Assembly (NCBI GenBank): GCA_015655195.1
Contig: JAATFM010000157.1
Coordinates: forward strand, 1 to 40,315
From: Terriglobales bacterium
Lineage (GTDB): Bacteria > Acidobacteriota > Terriglobia > Terriglobales > Acidobacteriaceae
Length of the DNA stretch: 40,315 nucleotides
Direction: 5' to 3'
How positions within the stretch are numbered: the stretch's first letter is position 1; each line of letters begins with the position of its first letter. Under the pieces are notes generated by a model. It was not told the origin of the DNA and ran no database searches. It was given only the letters and a program-made list of their open reading frames with translations. The translations under genes and the position numbers were made by a program. This document shows, piece after piece, positions 24,202 to 33,183 of this stretch.

Positions 24202-27018
24202 TTACTGCACCAACTTGCCGCTGATCTCGCGCACCTCGACGGGGCCGAGGCCGGCATCCTTGAGGCCCTGCTCGATCTTGGAGCGGTCGCCGGCGGTTAC
24301 GATCACGAGCTGGTCCGGGTGCAGATATTGCTTCGCGACGCGGGCAATATCTGCACCCGAAGCCGCCTCGTACCTGGCCGGCAGTTTCGAGTAGTAGTCC
24401 AGCGGACGGTTGTAGAGGAAGATGCTGCCCATTGCTCCGGCAACGGAGCCGTTGGTCTCGAAGTTTCCGGGCAGCGAGCGGATCAGCGATTCCTTGGCCG
24501 CGGCCAGCTCCTCAGGCGTGGATGGCTTGGCGGGGAAATTGCTGATTTCGCTCATCAGCTCCTTGGCCGCCGGCGCAGTCACGTCCGTCCGCACCAGCCC
24601 GCCGGCCATGAACAGGCCGCCGTCCTGATAGCTGGGGAACTGCGAGTTGGCGCCGTAGGTGTAGCCATGGACTTCGCGGAGGTTCATGTTGATGCGGCTG
24701 CCGAAGGAGCCGCCGAGCGAGTAGTTCATCACGCGCAGCGCTTCGAGATCCGGCGAGTTGGCCGGCACGCCGAGGCCGTAGGCATAGAGCGCCGTCTGCG
24801 GCGCACCGGGCTTGTCTACGATCACGATGTGCGTGGGCTGTGGCGCCGGCGCCGGCGGAATCGCAACCGGAGCCGCGGTCGTGGCCGTCCACTTGCCGAA
24901 GTACTCGCGGGCGAGCTTTTCGGCTTCGGCCCGCGTCACGTCGCCGGAAAAGATCAGCGCCGAGTCTTTAGGTCCGTAATAGCTTGCGTAGAAGCTCGAA
25001 ATATCGGCGCCGGTAATCGACTTGACGCTGTCGGTCGTGCCGTTGCCCGGCTCGCCGTAGGGGCTGTCGCCGAATACGAGCTTGGGCCCGACGCGCATTG
25101 CCATGCTGCCTACGTTGTCCGTCTCCTGCTGGATGCGGATGAGCCGCTGCTGCTTGCGCCGTTCCACATCTTCGGCGCGGAAGGCCGGATGCTGGGCCAC
25201 GTCTGCGAGCAGATCCAGGCCCTCACTGGCGTGATAGCTGAGCACTCCCATCGAAACCGCGCTCGACTCCAGTCCGCTGACGGTGCCGATGCGCGTGCCG
25301 ATCTTCTCCTGGTCGTCGGCAAGTTTGGAGAGGTCGCGCGAAACCGTGCCGTCGCCCATGACTTCGCTGGCGAGCGTTGCCAGGCCGCTCTTGCCGGCGG
25401 GGTTGTTCTCACTCCCCGAGCGGGTCACGAGAGAAACGCTCAGCACGGGAAGGGAATGATCTTCCACGAGCAGAACCTTCAGGCCGTTTTCGAGCGAGAA
25501 CTCGGTGGGAACGGGCAGATTGATCGTCGGCGCCGGGCCGGGCTCCGGCTTGGTCTTGCGCCACTCCTGCGCCTTCTCAAACTCCGGTGTGTAGGGGTTG
25601 ACGAGCTTCACGTTTGCGTCGGTGTCCGCGGGGCTGCGCGGCACATCGTCCAGCTTCTTCTCGCCCGGCACGCAGTAGACGACGACCGCCGAGTCTTTGG
25701 TCAGGTACTTCTCGGCCGCAGCCTTTGCGCTGGCCACGCTCACAGCCTCCTGCATCGCAACATCTTTCGAGAGGAAGCCAGGGTCGCCGGTGTACTGGTT
25801 GTACTCGTTCAGCATGTCAGCCACGCCGCCGAAGCCGCCCAGCCGCTGCAAGCCGCTGATCTTGCCCGTCAGCGACAATGCCTTGGCAGCCTGTATCTCT
25901 TCCGGCGTGGGGCCGTCCTTCTTGATCTTGTCGATCTCGCTCCAGAGCGAGGCTTCGAGGTCTTCGAGCTTGACGCCGGGCCGCGCCGTGATCTCGCACT
26001 GCGTGATGCCGGTAAGAGCATAGCTGTTGCTGCCGCAGCTCACGCTCTGTGCCGTCTGCGCCTTGATGACGAGCGCCTCGTCGAGTCGGCTCGCCTTGCC
26101 GCCGCCGAGGGCGTGCATGGCAGCCTCAACGTTGTAAGCCCCCGGCGTGTAGACTTTCGGCGTGAGCCACGCAACTGTGATCCGCGAGAGCTTTACGGTG
26201 TCGGTAATCGTGGCGCGCTTCTGCGCGGTGATGGGCGGTGTGACTACGCTGGTCTTTTCAACCGGCGGACCCTGCGGAATAGGCCCGAAGTACTTGTCGA
26301 GCAGCGCTTTCAACTGCTGCGGGTTGAAGTCGCCCGCAATCACGATTGTCGCGTTGTTCGGCGTGTAGAACTGCTGGTGAAAATCGCGCACATCGGCAAT
26401 GCGTGCCGACTCGACATCCGCGTGGCTGCCGATGACGGAGCCGTAGTATGGATGGCCCTTGGGAAACAGCAGGTGGGCGACCGCTTCGTCGGCCACATCG
26501 TAGGGCCGGCCCTCGCCCTGGCGGCGTTCGTTGCGAACCACGTCGCGCTGGTTGGCGAGCTTCTCGCGGTCCAGGCCTTCCATCAGAAAGCCCATGCGGT
26601 CGCTTTCGAGCCACATTGCCAGCTCGATCTGGTTGCTCGGCACTGTCTCAAAGTAGTTGGTGCGGTCGTAGTCCGTGGTGCCGTTCACATCCGTGGCGCC
26701 GGCTGACTGCACGTACTTGATGTGCGCCTTTTCGCCCACATGCTCGGAGCCCTCGAACATCATGTGCTCGAAGAGGTGCGCGAAGCCCGTGCGTCCCGGC
26801 TTCTCGTTCAGCGGGCCCACGTGGTACCACAGGTCCACGGCCACCAGCGGCAGTTTGTGGTCCTCGTGCGTAAGCACCTGCAGGCCGTTGGGTAGCTTGA
26901 ATTCCTGGTACTTGATCTCGGGCAGCTTGTGCGCGGACTGCGCCGACGAACTGGCGCTAGCTGCGGCCAGAGCCACTGCGGCGCAAGCGCAGAGAGTGTT
27001 GCGAAGTGATCTTTTCAC
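24202..27018 (-). CDS. Exported double-domain M16 zinc peptidase
   Basis: Periplasmic insulinase/pitrilysin-type peptidase of 938 residues containing two M16 halves. The signal peptide is MKRSLRNTLCACAAVALAAA. The N-terminal half has the inverted zinc motif H81-L-F-E84-H85 in GFAHLFEHMMFEG and the distal Glu in NERRQGEGRPYDVADEAVAH. The C-terminal half (from about TEFSLENGLKVLLVEDHSLP) lacks HxxEH and would be the inactive partner that closes the chamber. I chose GTG at 27018: AAGGAG lies seven bases upstream, and an upstream extension would be unrelated to the family. Likely role: degradation of exported peptides. A clear terminator follows. Confidence 0.95.
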   Translation of the reverse strand: MKRSLRNTLCACAAVALAAASASSSAQSAHKLPEIKYQEFKLPNGLQVLTHEDHKLPLVAVDLWYHVGPLNEKPGRTGFAHLFEHMMFEGSEHVGEKAHIKYVQSAGATDVNGTTDYDRTNYFETVPSNQIELAMWLESDRMGFLMEGLDREKLANQRDVVRNERRQGEGRPYDVADEAVAHLLFPKGHPYYGSVIGSHADVESARIADVRDFHQQFYTPNNATIVIAGDFNPQQLKALLDKYFGPIPQGPPVEKTSVVTPPITAQKRATITDTVKLSRITVAWLTPKVYTPGAYNVEAAMHALGGGKASRLDEALVIKAQTAQSVSCGSNSYALTGITQCEITARPGVKLEDLEASLWSEIDKIKKDGPTPEEIQAAKALSLTGKISGLQRLGGFGGVADMLNEYNQYTGDPGFLSKDVAMQEAVSVASAKAAAEKYLTKDSAVVVYCVPGEKKLDDVPRSPADTDANVKLVNPYTPEFEKAQEWRKTKPEPGPAPTINLPVPTEFSLENGLKVLLVEDHSLPVLSVSLVTRSGSENNPAGKSGLATLASEVMGDGTVSRDLSKLADDQEKIGTRIGTVSGLESSAVSMGVLSYHASEGLDLLADVAQHPAFRAEDVERRKQQRLIRIQQETDNVGSMAMRVGPKLVFGDSPYGEPGNGTTDSVKSITGADISSFYASYYGPKDSALIFSGDVTRAEAEKLAREYFGKWTATTAAPVAIPPAPAPQPTHIVIVDKPGAPQTALYAYGLGVPANSPDLEALRVMNYSLGGSFGSRINMNLREVHGYTYGANSQFPSYQDGGLFMAGGLVRTDVTAPAAKELMSEISNFPAKPSTPEELAAAKESLIRSLPGNFETNGSVAGAMGSIFLYNRPLDYYSKLPARYEAASGADIARVAKQYLHPDQLVIVTAGDRSKIEQGLKDAGLGPVEVREISGKLVQ

Positions 27019-27088
27019 TGGGAATCTCCTTGGTGAGCAAAGGCAGAACTGGAAGGAATGATACCAAAGTGAGCACGTTTGCCCGCAT

Positions 27089-28132
27089 TTATCGCCAGCG
27101 GAAGATTTTGAGTGCGATGGCAAAGGGAATCACGAGCCATGCGAGCAGGATTGCCACCGGAGCGGTCAATTCGGCGAGGCTCATACCTTGCAGCATGTTG
27201 CCGCGGAGGGCGTCAATCGCGGCCGTGAGCGGCAGGGCGCGCACAAAGGGTTGGATCACGGCGGGGAAACGCGAAGCGGAGAAGAAGATGCCGGACAGCA
27301 CCCACATTGGCATCATGGCGAGGTTCATCAGGCCGGAGGCTGCTTCCATCGTCTTTGCCCGCGAGGCAATCAGCAGGCCGAGCGACGAAAGGGCGAGCGA
27401 GGTAAGCACGCACAGCGCGGCAAGCTGCCACAGCGAGCCGCGAAACGGCACTTCGAAGGCAAGCCGAGCGAAGCCGAGGAACACGACCACTTCGATCGCA
27501 AGCAAGAGCAGCCGCGAGAGCAGAAATGCCGCGAGGTACTGCCAGCGCGGCATGGGCGAAGCCACCATGCGCTTGAGCAGCTTTTTCTGACGCGCTTCCA
27601 CAATCGAGAAGCCGAGGCTCCAGATGGCCGAGCCCATGAGATTCATTCCGAGCAGGCCGGGGATGACAAAGTCGATGTAGCGCGAGCCGGTTTCATGCAC
27701 CAGATCGTTCTGCGCTGCGATGGCGTCATGCCGTCCCGCCGCGGCCTGCACGGCGCGGTCCGCGAGCAGCCGCGCGGCGCGCGCGTCGGGGTTCGTGTCG
27801 TCGTAGCGGTACGTGACGCCCTGCGAAGTCTGTACCGCGAGCAACTGAATTGTGCCGATGGCAAGCTCGTGCGCACCTTCGGCGGCATCGACGGTCTTCG
27901 CGTTTAGTCCCTTGTCAGCGGCAAGCGCCTGCGTAAGCTGCGGCGTGGTGGCTGCGACGGGCAGCACGTCAGCGGGACGGTTGCGAAAGGCGATTCCCAG
28001 GCCGAGGGCCAGCAGGATGGGAAAGAGAAAGGTCCAGAAGATCGCTTCAGGCTCGCGGAGAAAAAGCCGGAAGCGGGCAAGGGTCAACTGGAAGAGCGAG
28101 CTGGTCTGGAATCGGGCCTGGAGGCTACTCAT
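27089..28132 (-). CDS. ABC-2 type transporter permease
   Basis: Membrane subunit of an ABC-2 exporter, 347 residues. One N-terminal helix (FWTFLFPILLALGLGIAF) precedes a periplasmic loop of about 130 residues, then five helices (from IDFVIPGLLGMNLMGSAIW to PVAILLAWLVIPFAIALKI). The block RMVASPMPRWQYLAAFLLSR is typical. It overlaps the ATPase gene by eight bases and ends 70 bp before the peptidase start. Such exporters move drugs, lipids or polysaccharides; the substrate is not shown. Confidence 0.9.
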   Translation of the reverse strand: MSSLQARFQTSSLFQLTLARFRLFLREPEAIFWTFLFPILLALGLGIAFRNRPADVLPVAATTPQLTQALAADKGLNAKTVDAAEGAHELAIGTIQLLAVQTSQGVTYRYDDTNPDARAARLLADRAVQAAAGRHDAIAAQNDLVHETGSRYIDFVIPGLLGMNLMGSAIWSLGFSIVEARQKKLLKRMVASPMPRWQYLAAFLLSRLLLLAIEVVVFLGFARLAFEVPFRGSLWQLAALCVLTSLALSSLGLLIASRAKTMEAASGLMNLAMMPMWVLSGIFFSASRFPAVIQPFVRALPLTAAIDALRGNMLQGMSLAELTAPVAILLAWLVIPFAIALKIFRWR

Positions 28133-29141
28133 CGCGTAGATTCCTCCCCGTGAGCGCCACGAAGACGTCTTCGAGAGTGGCCGAATGGGTGCGGAATTCG
28201 CTCAGCTCAAGATTCATCGCCGCAAGCTCTGCAAAGATGGGCGGCACAGTGGTGTGCAGGTCGGTGACGGCAAGCTGGTGGAAGCCGGCATCGACGCGAT
28301 GCGAGCGCACGCCGTCAATGGCCGTCAGGCGCGAAACGTCTACGGCGATAGCATCGCCGCGGACGGCAAACTCCACGATATGTTCTCCGCCGACGGACGA
28401 GATCAGCTCGCGCACCGTCCCGAGCGCGATGATCTTTCCGTGATCCATAATTGCCACGCGGTCGCAGAGCCGCTCGGCTTCATCCATATAGTGCGTGGTG
28501 AGAATGATCGTTCGTCCGGCGCGCTTTAGCTCATCCACGAGATCCCACAGGTGCCGACGTGCCTGCGGATCGAGGCCCGTCGTAGGCTCGTCGAGAAACA
28601 ATAGCTCGGGATCGCCGACGAGCGCGCAAGCCATTGCAAGCCGCTGCTTCTGCCCGCCGGAGAGCGTGCCGACGCGCGACTTGCGCTTCTCCTCAAGCTG
28701 CGCCACGCGAATTGCTTCCTCCGACGAAAGCCCCTGCCGGTAAAAGCTGCGAAAGAGCCGCAGCGTCTCTTCCACGGTGAGCTTGTCGGGGAACTGTGTT
28801 TCCTGAAGCTGAATACCGATGCGCTGTCGCAGTTCGTTGGCGTTCTTCCGCCAGTCGAGGCCGAGCAGCTTCACCGCACCCGCGTCCGGCGGCGTCAATC
28901 CCTCGCAAATCTCAATCGTCGTGGTCTTGCCCGCGCCGTTCGGACCCAGCAGGCCAAAGCACTCGCCCTTGAGAACTTCGAGATTCACGCCGTCCACGGC
29001 TATCAGATCGCCGAATGCCTTCCGCAGCCCGCTCAGCGCAAGGGATGCGCCGGGGGCCGCGGGCTTCTGCTCGGGTTGGAGTGTGGTTGAACTCAAGCAG
29101 CGCTGCTCTCGCACCCATTCTCGCACAGGGTTCACTCGCAT
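28125..29141 (-). CDS. ABC transporter ATP-binding protein (ABC-2 exporter)
   Basis: ATPase of 338 residues paired with the permease downstream. Walker A is GPNGAGKTTT, signature LSGGQKQRLAMA, Walker B LLFLDEPTTGLD, switch His in TTHYMDEAERLCDRVAIM. A C-terminal DUF4162-like extension (GGEHIVEFAVRGDAIAV onward) is typical of drug/lipid exporter ATPases. The start is uncertain: ATG at 29141 is used, a TTG at 29183 is possible, and the first 35 residues are poorly conserved. It is divergent from the Gfo/Idh gene. Confidence 0.92.
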   Translation of the reverse strand: MRVNPVREWVREQRCLSSTTLQPEQKPAAPGASLALSGLRKAFGDLIAVDGVNLEVLKGECFGLLGPNGAGKTTTIEICEGLTPPDAGAVKLLGLDWRKNANELRQRIGIQLQETQFPDKLTVEETLRLFRSFYRQGLSSEEAIRVAQLEEKRKSRVGTLSGGQKQRLAMACALVGDPELLFLDEPTTGLDPQARRHLWDLVDELKRAGRTIILTTHYMDEAERLCDRVAIMDHGKIIALGTVRELISSVGGEHIVEFAVRGDAIAVDVSRLTAIDGVRSHRVDAGFHQLAVTDLHTTVPPIFAELAAMNLELSEFRTHSATLEDVFVALTGRNLRDE

Positions 29142-29225
29142 GGTGCACACAGCCCCTTGCGCTTGCCATCGTCTCTCATGCAATACTGTTGGCCGTTAAC
29201 TAGAGTCAATTAAAAAGGAGCGCAA

Positions 29226-30422
29226 ATGTCTCACTCTCCGCGTCGTGAATTCCTCAAACATGCAAGCCTTCTCGGTTCCATGGCCGGTTTGATGAGTCTG
29301 TCCGGCGCGCCTTCCTTTGCCTCCAGTTCGTTGCCCGTCGTGGAAGAATCGCTTGTGCCGCAGGCCGACGCGGCTCCCAAGTACAAGATCAAATTTGCCG
29401 TCTGCGGCATGAGCCACGACCACATCTACGGCATGATCGGCGCGGTGATTCACGGCGGCGGTGAGATGGTAGCCGCGTGGGGCGGGGAAGAGGATAAGCT
29501 CGCCAGCTTCACGAAGCGTTTTCCGAATGTGAAGATCGTCAAGACACAGGACGAGATCATCGAAGACCCGTCGATTCAGCTTGTGCTCAGCTCACAGATT
29601 GCCAGCGCGCGCGCGCCTATCGGCGTTCGCGTGATGCGGCATGGCAAGGATTATCTTGCAGACAAGCCGGGCATCACGACGCTCGAACAACTCGCCGAGG
29701 TTCGCAAGACCATCGCGGAGACCAAGCGCATCTACGGCATCATGTACTCGGAGCGCCTGGAAGTAAAAGCTGCCGTCTACGCGGGCGAACTCGTGAAGCA
29801 GGGCGCAATCGGCAAGGTGATTCAGACGATCAACATTGCGCCGCACCAGATTGTGCAGGGCCACGGGGATGCCGGCGGCGGCTCAGGCGGCCGGCCGGAG
29901 TGGTTCTGGAATCCCGAGCAGTACGGCGGCATTCTCTGCGACATCGGCTCGCACCAGGTGGACCAGTTCCTCTTCTACACCGGTTGCACGGAGGCCGAGG
30001 TCGTGGCCTCGCAGATTGCCAACGTGCGCCACCCCAAGCGCCCCAAGTTTCAGGACTTCGGCGACATGATGCTGCGCGGCAACAAGGGCTTTGGCTATGT
30101 GCGGCTGGACTGGTTCACGCCCGACGGCCTCGGCACATGGGGCGATGGGCGGCTCTTTCTTCTCGGCACCGACGGGTATATCGAGATTCGCAAGTACGCC
30201 AACGTAGCCGTGAGCAAGCAGGGCAATAACCTTTTCATCGTCGATAACAAGCAGGCGCGCTATATCGACTGCAATAACATGCCGCTGCCTTTCGGGGCGC
30301 AACTCGTCTCCGACATTGTGAACCGCACGCATACCGCGCAGGATCAGGCACAGTGCCTGCTGGCCGCCGAGCTTGTCATCAAGGCACAGCGCGCCGCAAA
30401 ATTTGTCACGATTGAAGAATGA
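29226..30422 (+). CDS. Tat-exported Gfo/Idh/MocA-family oxidoreductase
   Basis: NAD(P)-dependent sugar-type oxidoreductase of 398 residues with a Tat signal (RREFLKHASLLGSMAGLMSL). The Rossmann half starts at YKIKFAVCGMSHDHIYGM; the usual GxGxxG loop is altered (GMSHDH). The EKP motif appears as DKP in YLADKPGITTLEQL. The second half has GGILCDIGSHQVDQFLFYTG with the His typical of the active site. AAGGAG lies seven bases before the ATG. Because it is exported, the cofactor is probably tightly bound, as in glucose-fructose oxidoreductase-like proteins. Substrate unknown. Confidence 0.88.
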   Translation: MSHSPRREFLKHASLLGSMAGLMSLSGAPSFASSSLPVVEESLVPQADAAPKYKIKFAVCGMSHDHIYGMIGAVIHGGGEMVAAWGGEEDKLASFTKRFPNVKIVKTQDEIIEDPSIQLVLSSQIASARAPIGVRVMRHGKDYLADKPGITTLEQLAEVRKTIAETKRIYGIMYSERLEVKAAVYAGELVKQGAIGKVIQTINIAPHQIVQGHGDAGGGSGGRPEWFWNPEQYGGILCDIGSHQVDQFLFYTGCTEAEVVASQIANVRHPKRPKFQDFGDMMLRGNKGFGYVRLDWFTPDGLGTWGDGRLFLLGTDGYIEIRKYANVAVSKQGNNLFIVDNKQARYIDCNNMPLPFGAQLVSDIVNRTHTAQDQAQCLLAAELVIKAQRAAKFVTIEE

Positions 30423-30430
30423 TTTGCTTC

Positions 30431-30475
30431 CGTGCCCCATCCTTGCGCCTTGTTTCTGGCGCAAGGGTGGGAGAG
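30431..30475. repeat. Dispersed repeat module C
   Basis: CGTGCCCCATCCTTGCGCC, a short loop, then GGCGCAAGGGTGGGAG: the inverse of the copy at 23111-23155. It starts nine bases after the stop codon of the preceding gene and may act as a terminator. Confidence 0.8.
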
Positions 30476-30556
30476 CAATAAAGCTGCCAGCGGCAAAGAA
30501 ACAGAATCCGGCTTACGCCTCTCAGGTTGCATTTGCTGGGGAAGGGCACGGCTGAC

Positions 30557-30682
30557 AGGCCGGGGATTCATCCCCGGCAATAAGTTCAGCAAAATAAGTC
30601 GGGGGCTGGTAGGCCGGGGTTTTAACCCCGGCAATCAACGGCGCAAGAAAATTCGGGGGCTTCAGCCCCTGAGGTATGCTTT
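30557..30682. repeat. Dispersed repeat modules A, A and B
   Basis: Two copies of module A (AGGCCGGGGATTCATCCCC at 30557, TAGGCCGGGGTTTTAACCCC at 30610) are followed by module B (GGGGGCTTCAGCCCCTGAGG, then TATGCTTTT) at 30655-30682. Module B ends only 18 bases before the start of the next gene and so lies in its leader. Confidence 0.85.
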
Positions 30683-30699
30683 TCATCGCAGGAGTTGAT

Positions 30700-32088
30700 A
30701 TGAAAAACTCTCCGGTCAAATCGCCAATTAGTTCGCGTCGCAAATTTATTCAACAGGCTGCGGGTGCTGCGGTTGTACTCGGCTTTCCGACAATCGTGCC
30801 CGCCAGCGTCTTCGGCCAATACGCGCCGTCGAAGCGCATCAACGTCGGAGCTATCGGCGTGGGCCGCATCTCGCGGGTCCACGACATGCCCGGCATCCTA
30901 CAGTTCGACAAGGCACGCATCATTGCCGTCTGCGATCTCGACGCGCATCGCGTGGAGGAAGGGAAGAAGTTCGTCAATGACTTCTACGCGAAGAAGACCG
31001 GCGGTGCTTACGACGGTACCGTGGGCTACGCGAATCATCGCGAGCTGCTGGCCAACAAGGACATCGACGCCGTTGTCATCAGCACGCCCGACCACTGGCA
31101 CTCGATTCTCGCCGTCGATTCCGTGCGTGCCGGCAAGGATGTGTACTTGCAGAAGCCGGCCTCGCTGACGATTGCCGATGGCCGCGCCATGAGCGATGCG
31201 GTTACGGCCTCGGGGCGCATTTTGCAGATCGGCAGCCAGCAGCGCTCGACGATTCAGTTCCGCTACGCGGCAGAGCTTGTTCGCAACGGGCGCATCGGCG
31301 ATTTGCAGCGCGTTGAGATCGGACTGCCCGGCGACCCGGCGGGCGGTGACAAGACGCCGATGCCCGTGCCGGATGGCTTCAACTATGACGAATGGCTCGG
31401 GTCCACGCCGTATGTGTATTACACCGTCGATCGCGTGCATCCACGTCAGGGCTACGGCCGCCCCGGCTGGCTGCGCTGCCGGCAGTTCGGCGCCGGCATG
31501 ATTACCGGCTGGGGTGCGCACCACATCGACAGCGCGCACTGGGGCATGAACACCGAGTTCACCGGGCCGGTTGAGATATGGGGCGAGGCTGAGTTTCCCA
31601 CCGAGGGTTTGTGGGACGTGCACGGCAAGTTCAAGACTGAAGCGAATTACGCGAATGGCGTGCATATGAGCGTCAGCGGCGATTATCCCAACGGCATCAA
31701 GTTTTACGGCTCGAAGGGATGGATCTTTGTTTCGCGCGGCAACGAGCAGGTGACGGGCAGCGACCCGACGGCCAAGCTGAAAGACGCAACGGCGCTGGCC
31801 TCAAGCGACCCCAAGATCATTCAATCCGTCATCGGATCGGACGAGATTCACCTCTACGAGAGCAAGGACCAGCACGGCAACTGGCTGGACTGCATTATTT
31901 CCCGCAAAGAGCCGATTTCGCTCGCCGAGATGGGCCACCGCGCCTGCTCGGCGTGCCTGCTGCATGATATGGCAATGGTTCTCAAACGTAAGCTCTACTG
32001 GGACCCGGTGCACGAGCGCTTCCACAACGACGATGAGGCCAACAGCATGTTGTCACGGCCGCAGCGGGCTCCGTATCGGCTGACTTAG
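30700..32088 (+). CDS. Tat-exported Gfo/Idh/MocA-family oxidoreductase
   Basis: Second exported oxidoreductase, 462 residues. Tat signal SSRRKFIQQAAGAAVVLGF. The Rossmann motif is NVGAIGVGRISRVHD. The EKP motif reads QKP in DVYLQKPASLTIADGRAM. GWGAHHIDSAHWGM in the second half carries the family's active-site His. The long PEVPDGFNYDEWLG-like and PGWLRCRQFG blocks are typical of the secreted bacterial subgroup. I chose the ATG at 30700, which has CAGGAG seven bases upstream; the earlier in-frame ATG at 30676 lies in repeat B. Substrate unknown, probably a sugar. Confidence 0.9.
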   Translation: MKNSPVKSPISSRRKFIQQAAGAAVVLGFPTIVPASVFGQYAPSKRINVGAIGVGRISRVHDMPGILQFDKARIIAVCDLDAHRVEEGKKFVNDFYAKKTGGAYDGTVGYANHRELLANKDIDAVVISTPDHWHSILAVDSVRAGKDVYLQKPASLTIADGRAMSDAVTASGRILQIGSQQRSTIQFRYAAELVRNGRIGDLQRVEIGLPGDPAGGDKTPMPVPDGFNYDEWLGSTPYVYYTVDRVHPRQGYGRPGWLRCRQFGAGMITGWGAHHIDSAHWGMNTEFTGPVEIWGEAEFPTEGLWDVHGKFKTEANYANGVHMSVSGDYPNGIKFYGSKGWIFVSRGNEQVTGSDPTAKLKDATALASSDPKIIQSVIGSDEIHLYESKDQHGNWLDCIISRKEPISLAEMGHRACSACLLHDMAMVLKRKLYWDPVHERFHNDDEANSMLSRPQRAPYRLT

Positions 32089-32104
32089 GAGCGCATAAAA
32101 GCAA

Positions 32105-32170
32105 ACCTCAGGGCCTGAAGGCCCTGCGAATTTGCCGCATATATTGCCGGGGATAAATCCCCGGCCTACC
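32105..32170. repeat. Dispersed repeat modules B and A (inverted)
   Basis: CCTCAGGGCCTGAAGGCCCT (module B) at 32105-32125 and GCCGGGGATAAATCCCCGGC followed by CTACC (module A) at 32146-32170. They are the reverse of the A-B order seen elsewhere. They fill the gap between two convergent genes. Confidence 0.85.
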
Positions 32171-32180
32171 GGAATTCTCG

Positions 32181-32975
32181 TTACTCGACGGGGAAGAGAA
32201 ATCCCAGCATCGGCCTTACACGCGCTGCCCAGCTTGTTTCATCGTGCGTGCCGCCTTCGGCGCGCTCGAAGGTGAGCGTTTGGCCGGGAATCCAGCCATT
32301 CACTTTGAGCCGCCGCGCAAGCTGTTCGGCATCGCGCAGCGTTTTGCGTCCCTCGTGGTCGCCTACGTCGAGCCAGAGCCTAGGCTTCTCCCACACCTGC
32401 GGTGAATGTTCGTTCACATAGCTCAGAATGCTTTTGTGCGCCCACCATACGCTCGGTGACATGACGGCGAGCCTGCCGAAGATTGCCGGGTATTTGAGAC
32501 CGAGATAGAGCGTAACGAGTCCGCCGAGCGACGAGCCGCCGAGGCCGGTCGATTCGCGGTCGCGCCGCACGCGGTATTGGGATGCGATCCACGGCATCAG
32601 CTCGCGGGTTAGCAGAAGGCCGTATTTGTCGGCCTCGCCGCCGCCTCGCTGCGAGTCGCGCTCGCTGGTGTATTCGTCAATGCGCGCCGCGGTGTTATAG
32701 ACGCCAACGATGATGAGCGGCTCGACCTCGCCGGCCTCGATGGCCGCATCGGCCTGCTCGCGCACCTGCCAGGTGCGCCCTTCAAGGAACGATGTGTGCG
32801 GGTCGAAGAGATTCTGTCCGTCGTGCATGTAGAACACTGGGTAGGAGCGCTCGGGATTCTGCTCGTAGCCCGGCGGCAGGTAGACGATCACGTCGCGATC
32901 ATTGGGCAGGTAGCTGCTGTGAAAGCCGCGGTGCAGCCGCAGCCGCGGGTGCGGCGTGTCGAGATTCCCTGCCAT
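32181..32975 (-). CDS. Esterase of the enterochelin-esterase/esterase D type
   Basis: Alpha/beta-hydrolase of 264 residues. The Fes-like opening (DVIVYLPPGYEQNPERSYPVFYMHDGQNLFD in outline: VYLPPGY and YMHDGQN) is followed by the nucleophile elbow G-S-S-L-G in GLGGSSLGGLVTLYLGLKYP, an acid candidate in LWLDVGDHEG, and the catalytic His in GGTHDETSW. No signal peptide, so cytoplasmic. The start is uncertain: ATG at 32975 follows AAGGG; a TTG at 33023 would add 16 residues. It is divergent from the next esterase. The substrate is not known; ferric-siderophore or acyl esters are possible. Confidence 0.85.
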   Translation of the reverse strand: MAGNLDTPHPRLRLHRGFHSSYLPNDRDVIVYLPPGYEQNPERSYPVFYMHDGQNLFDPHTSFLEGRTWQVREQADAAIEAGEVEPLIIVGVYNTAARIDEYTSERDSQRGGGEADKYGLLLTRELMPWIASQYRVRRDRESTGLGGSSLGGLVTLYLGLKYPAIFGRLAVMSPSVWWAHKSILSYVNEHSPQVWEKPRLWLDVGDHEGRKTLRDAEQLARRLKVNGWIPGQTLTFERAEGGTHDETSWAARVRPMLGFLFPVE

Positions 32976-33183
32976 GAGCCCTTGCGGCTCAAACTCCGTT
33001 TGCTTCTCCAACTCCAGTTCCAAAACCTGCTTCTACCTGCTTCCAAAGTGCTGTCTGTCCGGCCCGTCATCTGTACTTATAGATGCGCGAAGCGCCGCCT
33101 GCCGTCCGCGAAGGACCGTGGTTCCTGTTACAGTATCAGGAAACCGGGGCTTCTCCAACCTTGCCGGGGGCGCATAACAACCG

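Noticed and set aside
24319-26706. 795-codon plus-strand open frame antisense to the M16 peptidase
   Set aside because: The opposite strand encodes a canonical peptidase; the antisense product is Arg/Ala/Val-rich with no family resemblance.
30676-30699. Earlier ATG for the second Gfo/Idh gene
   Set aside because: It lies inside repeat module B and lacks a ribosome site, whereas the ATG at 30700 has CAGGAG upstream.
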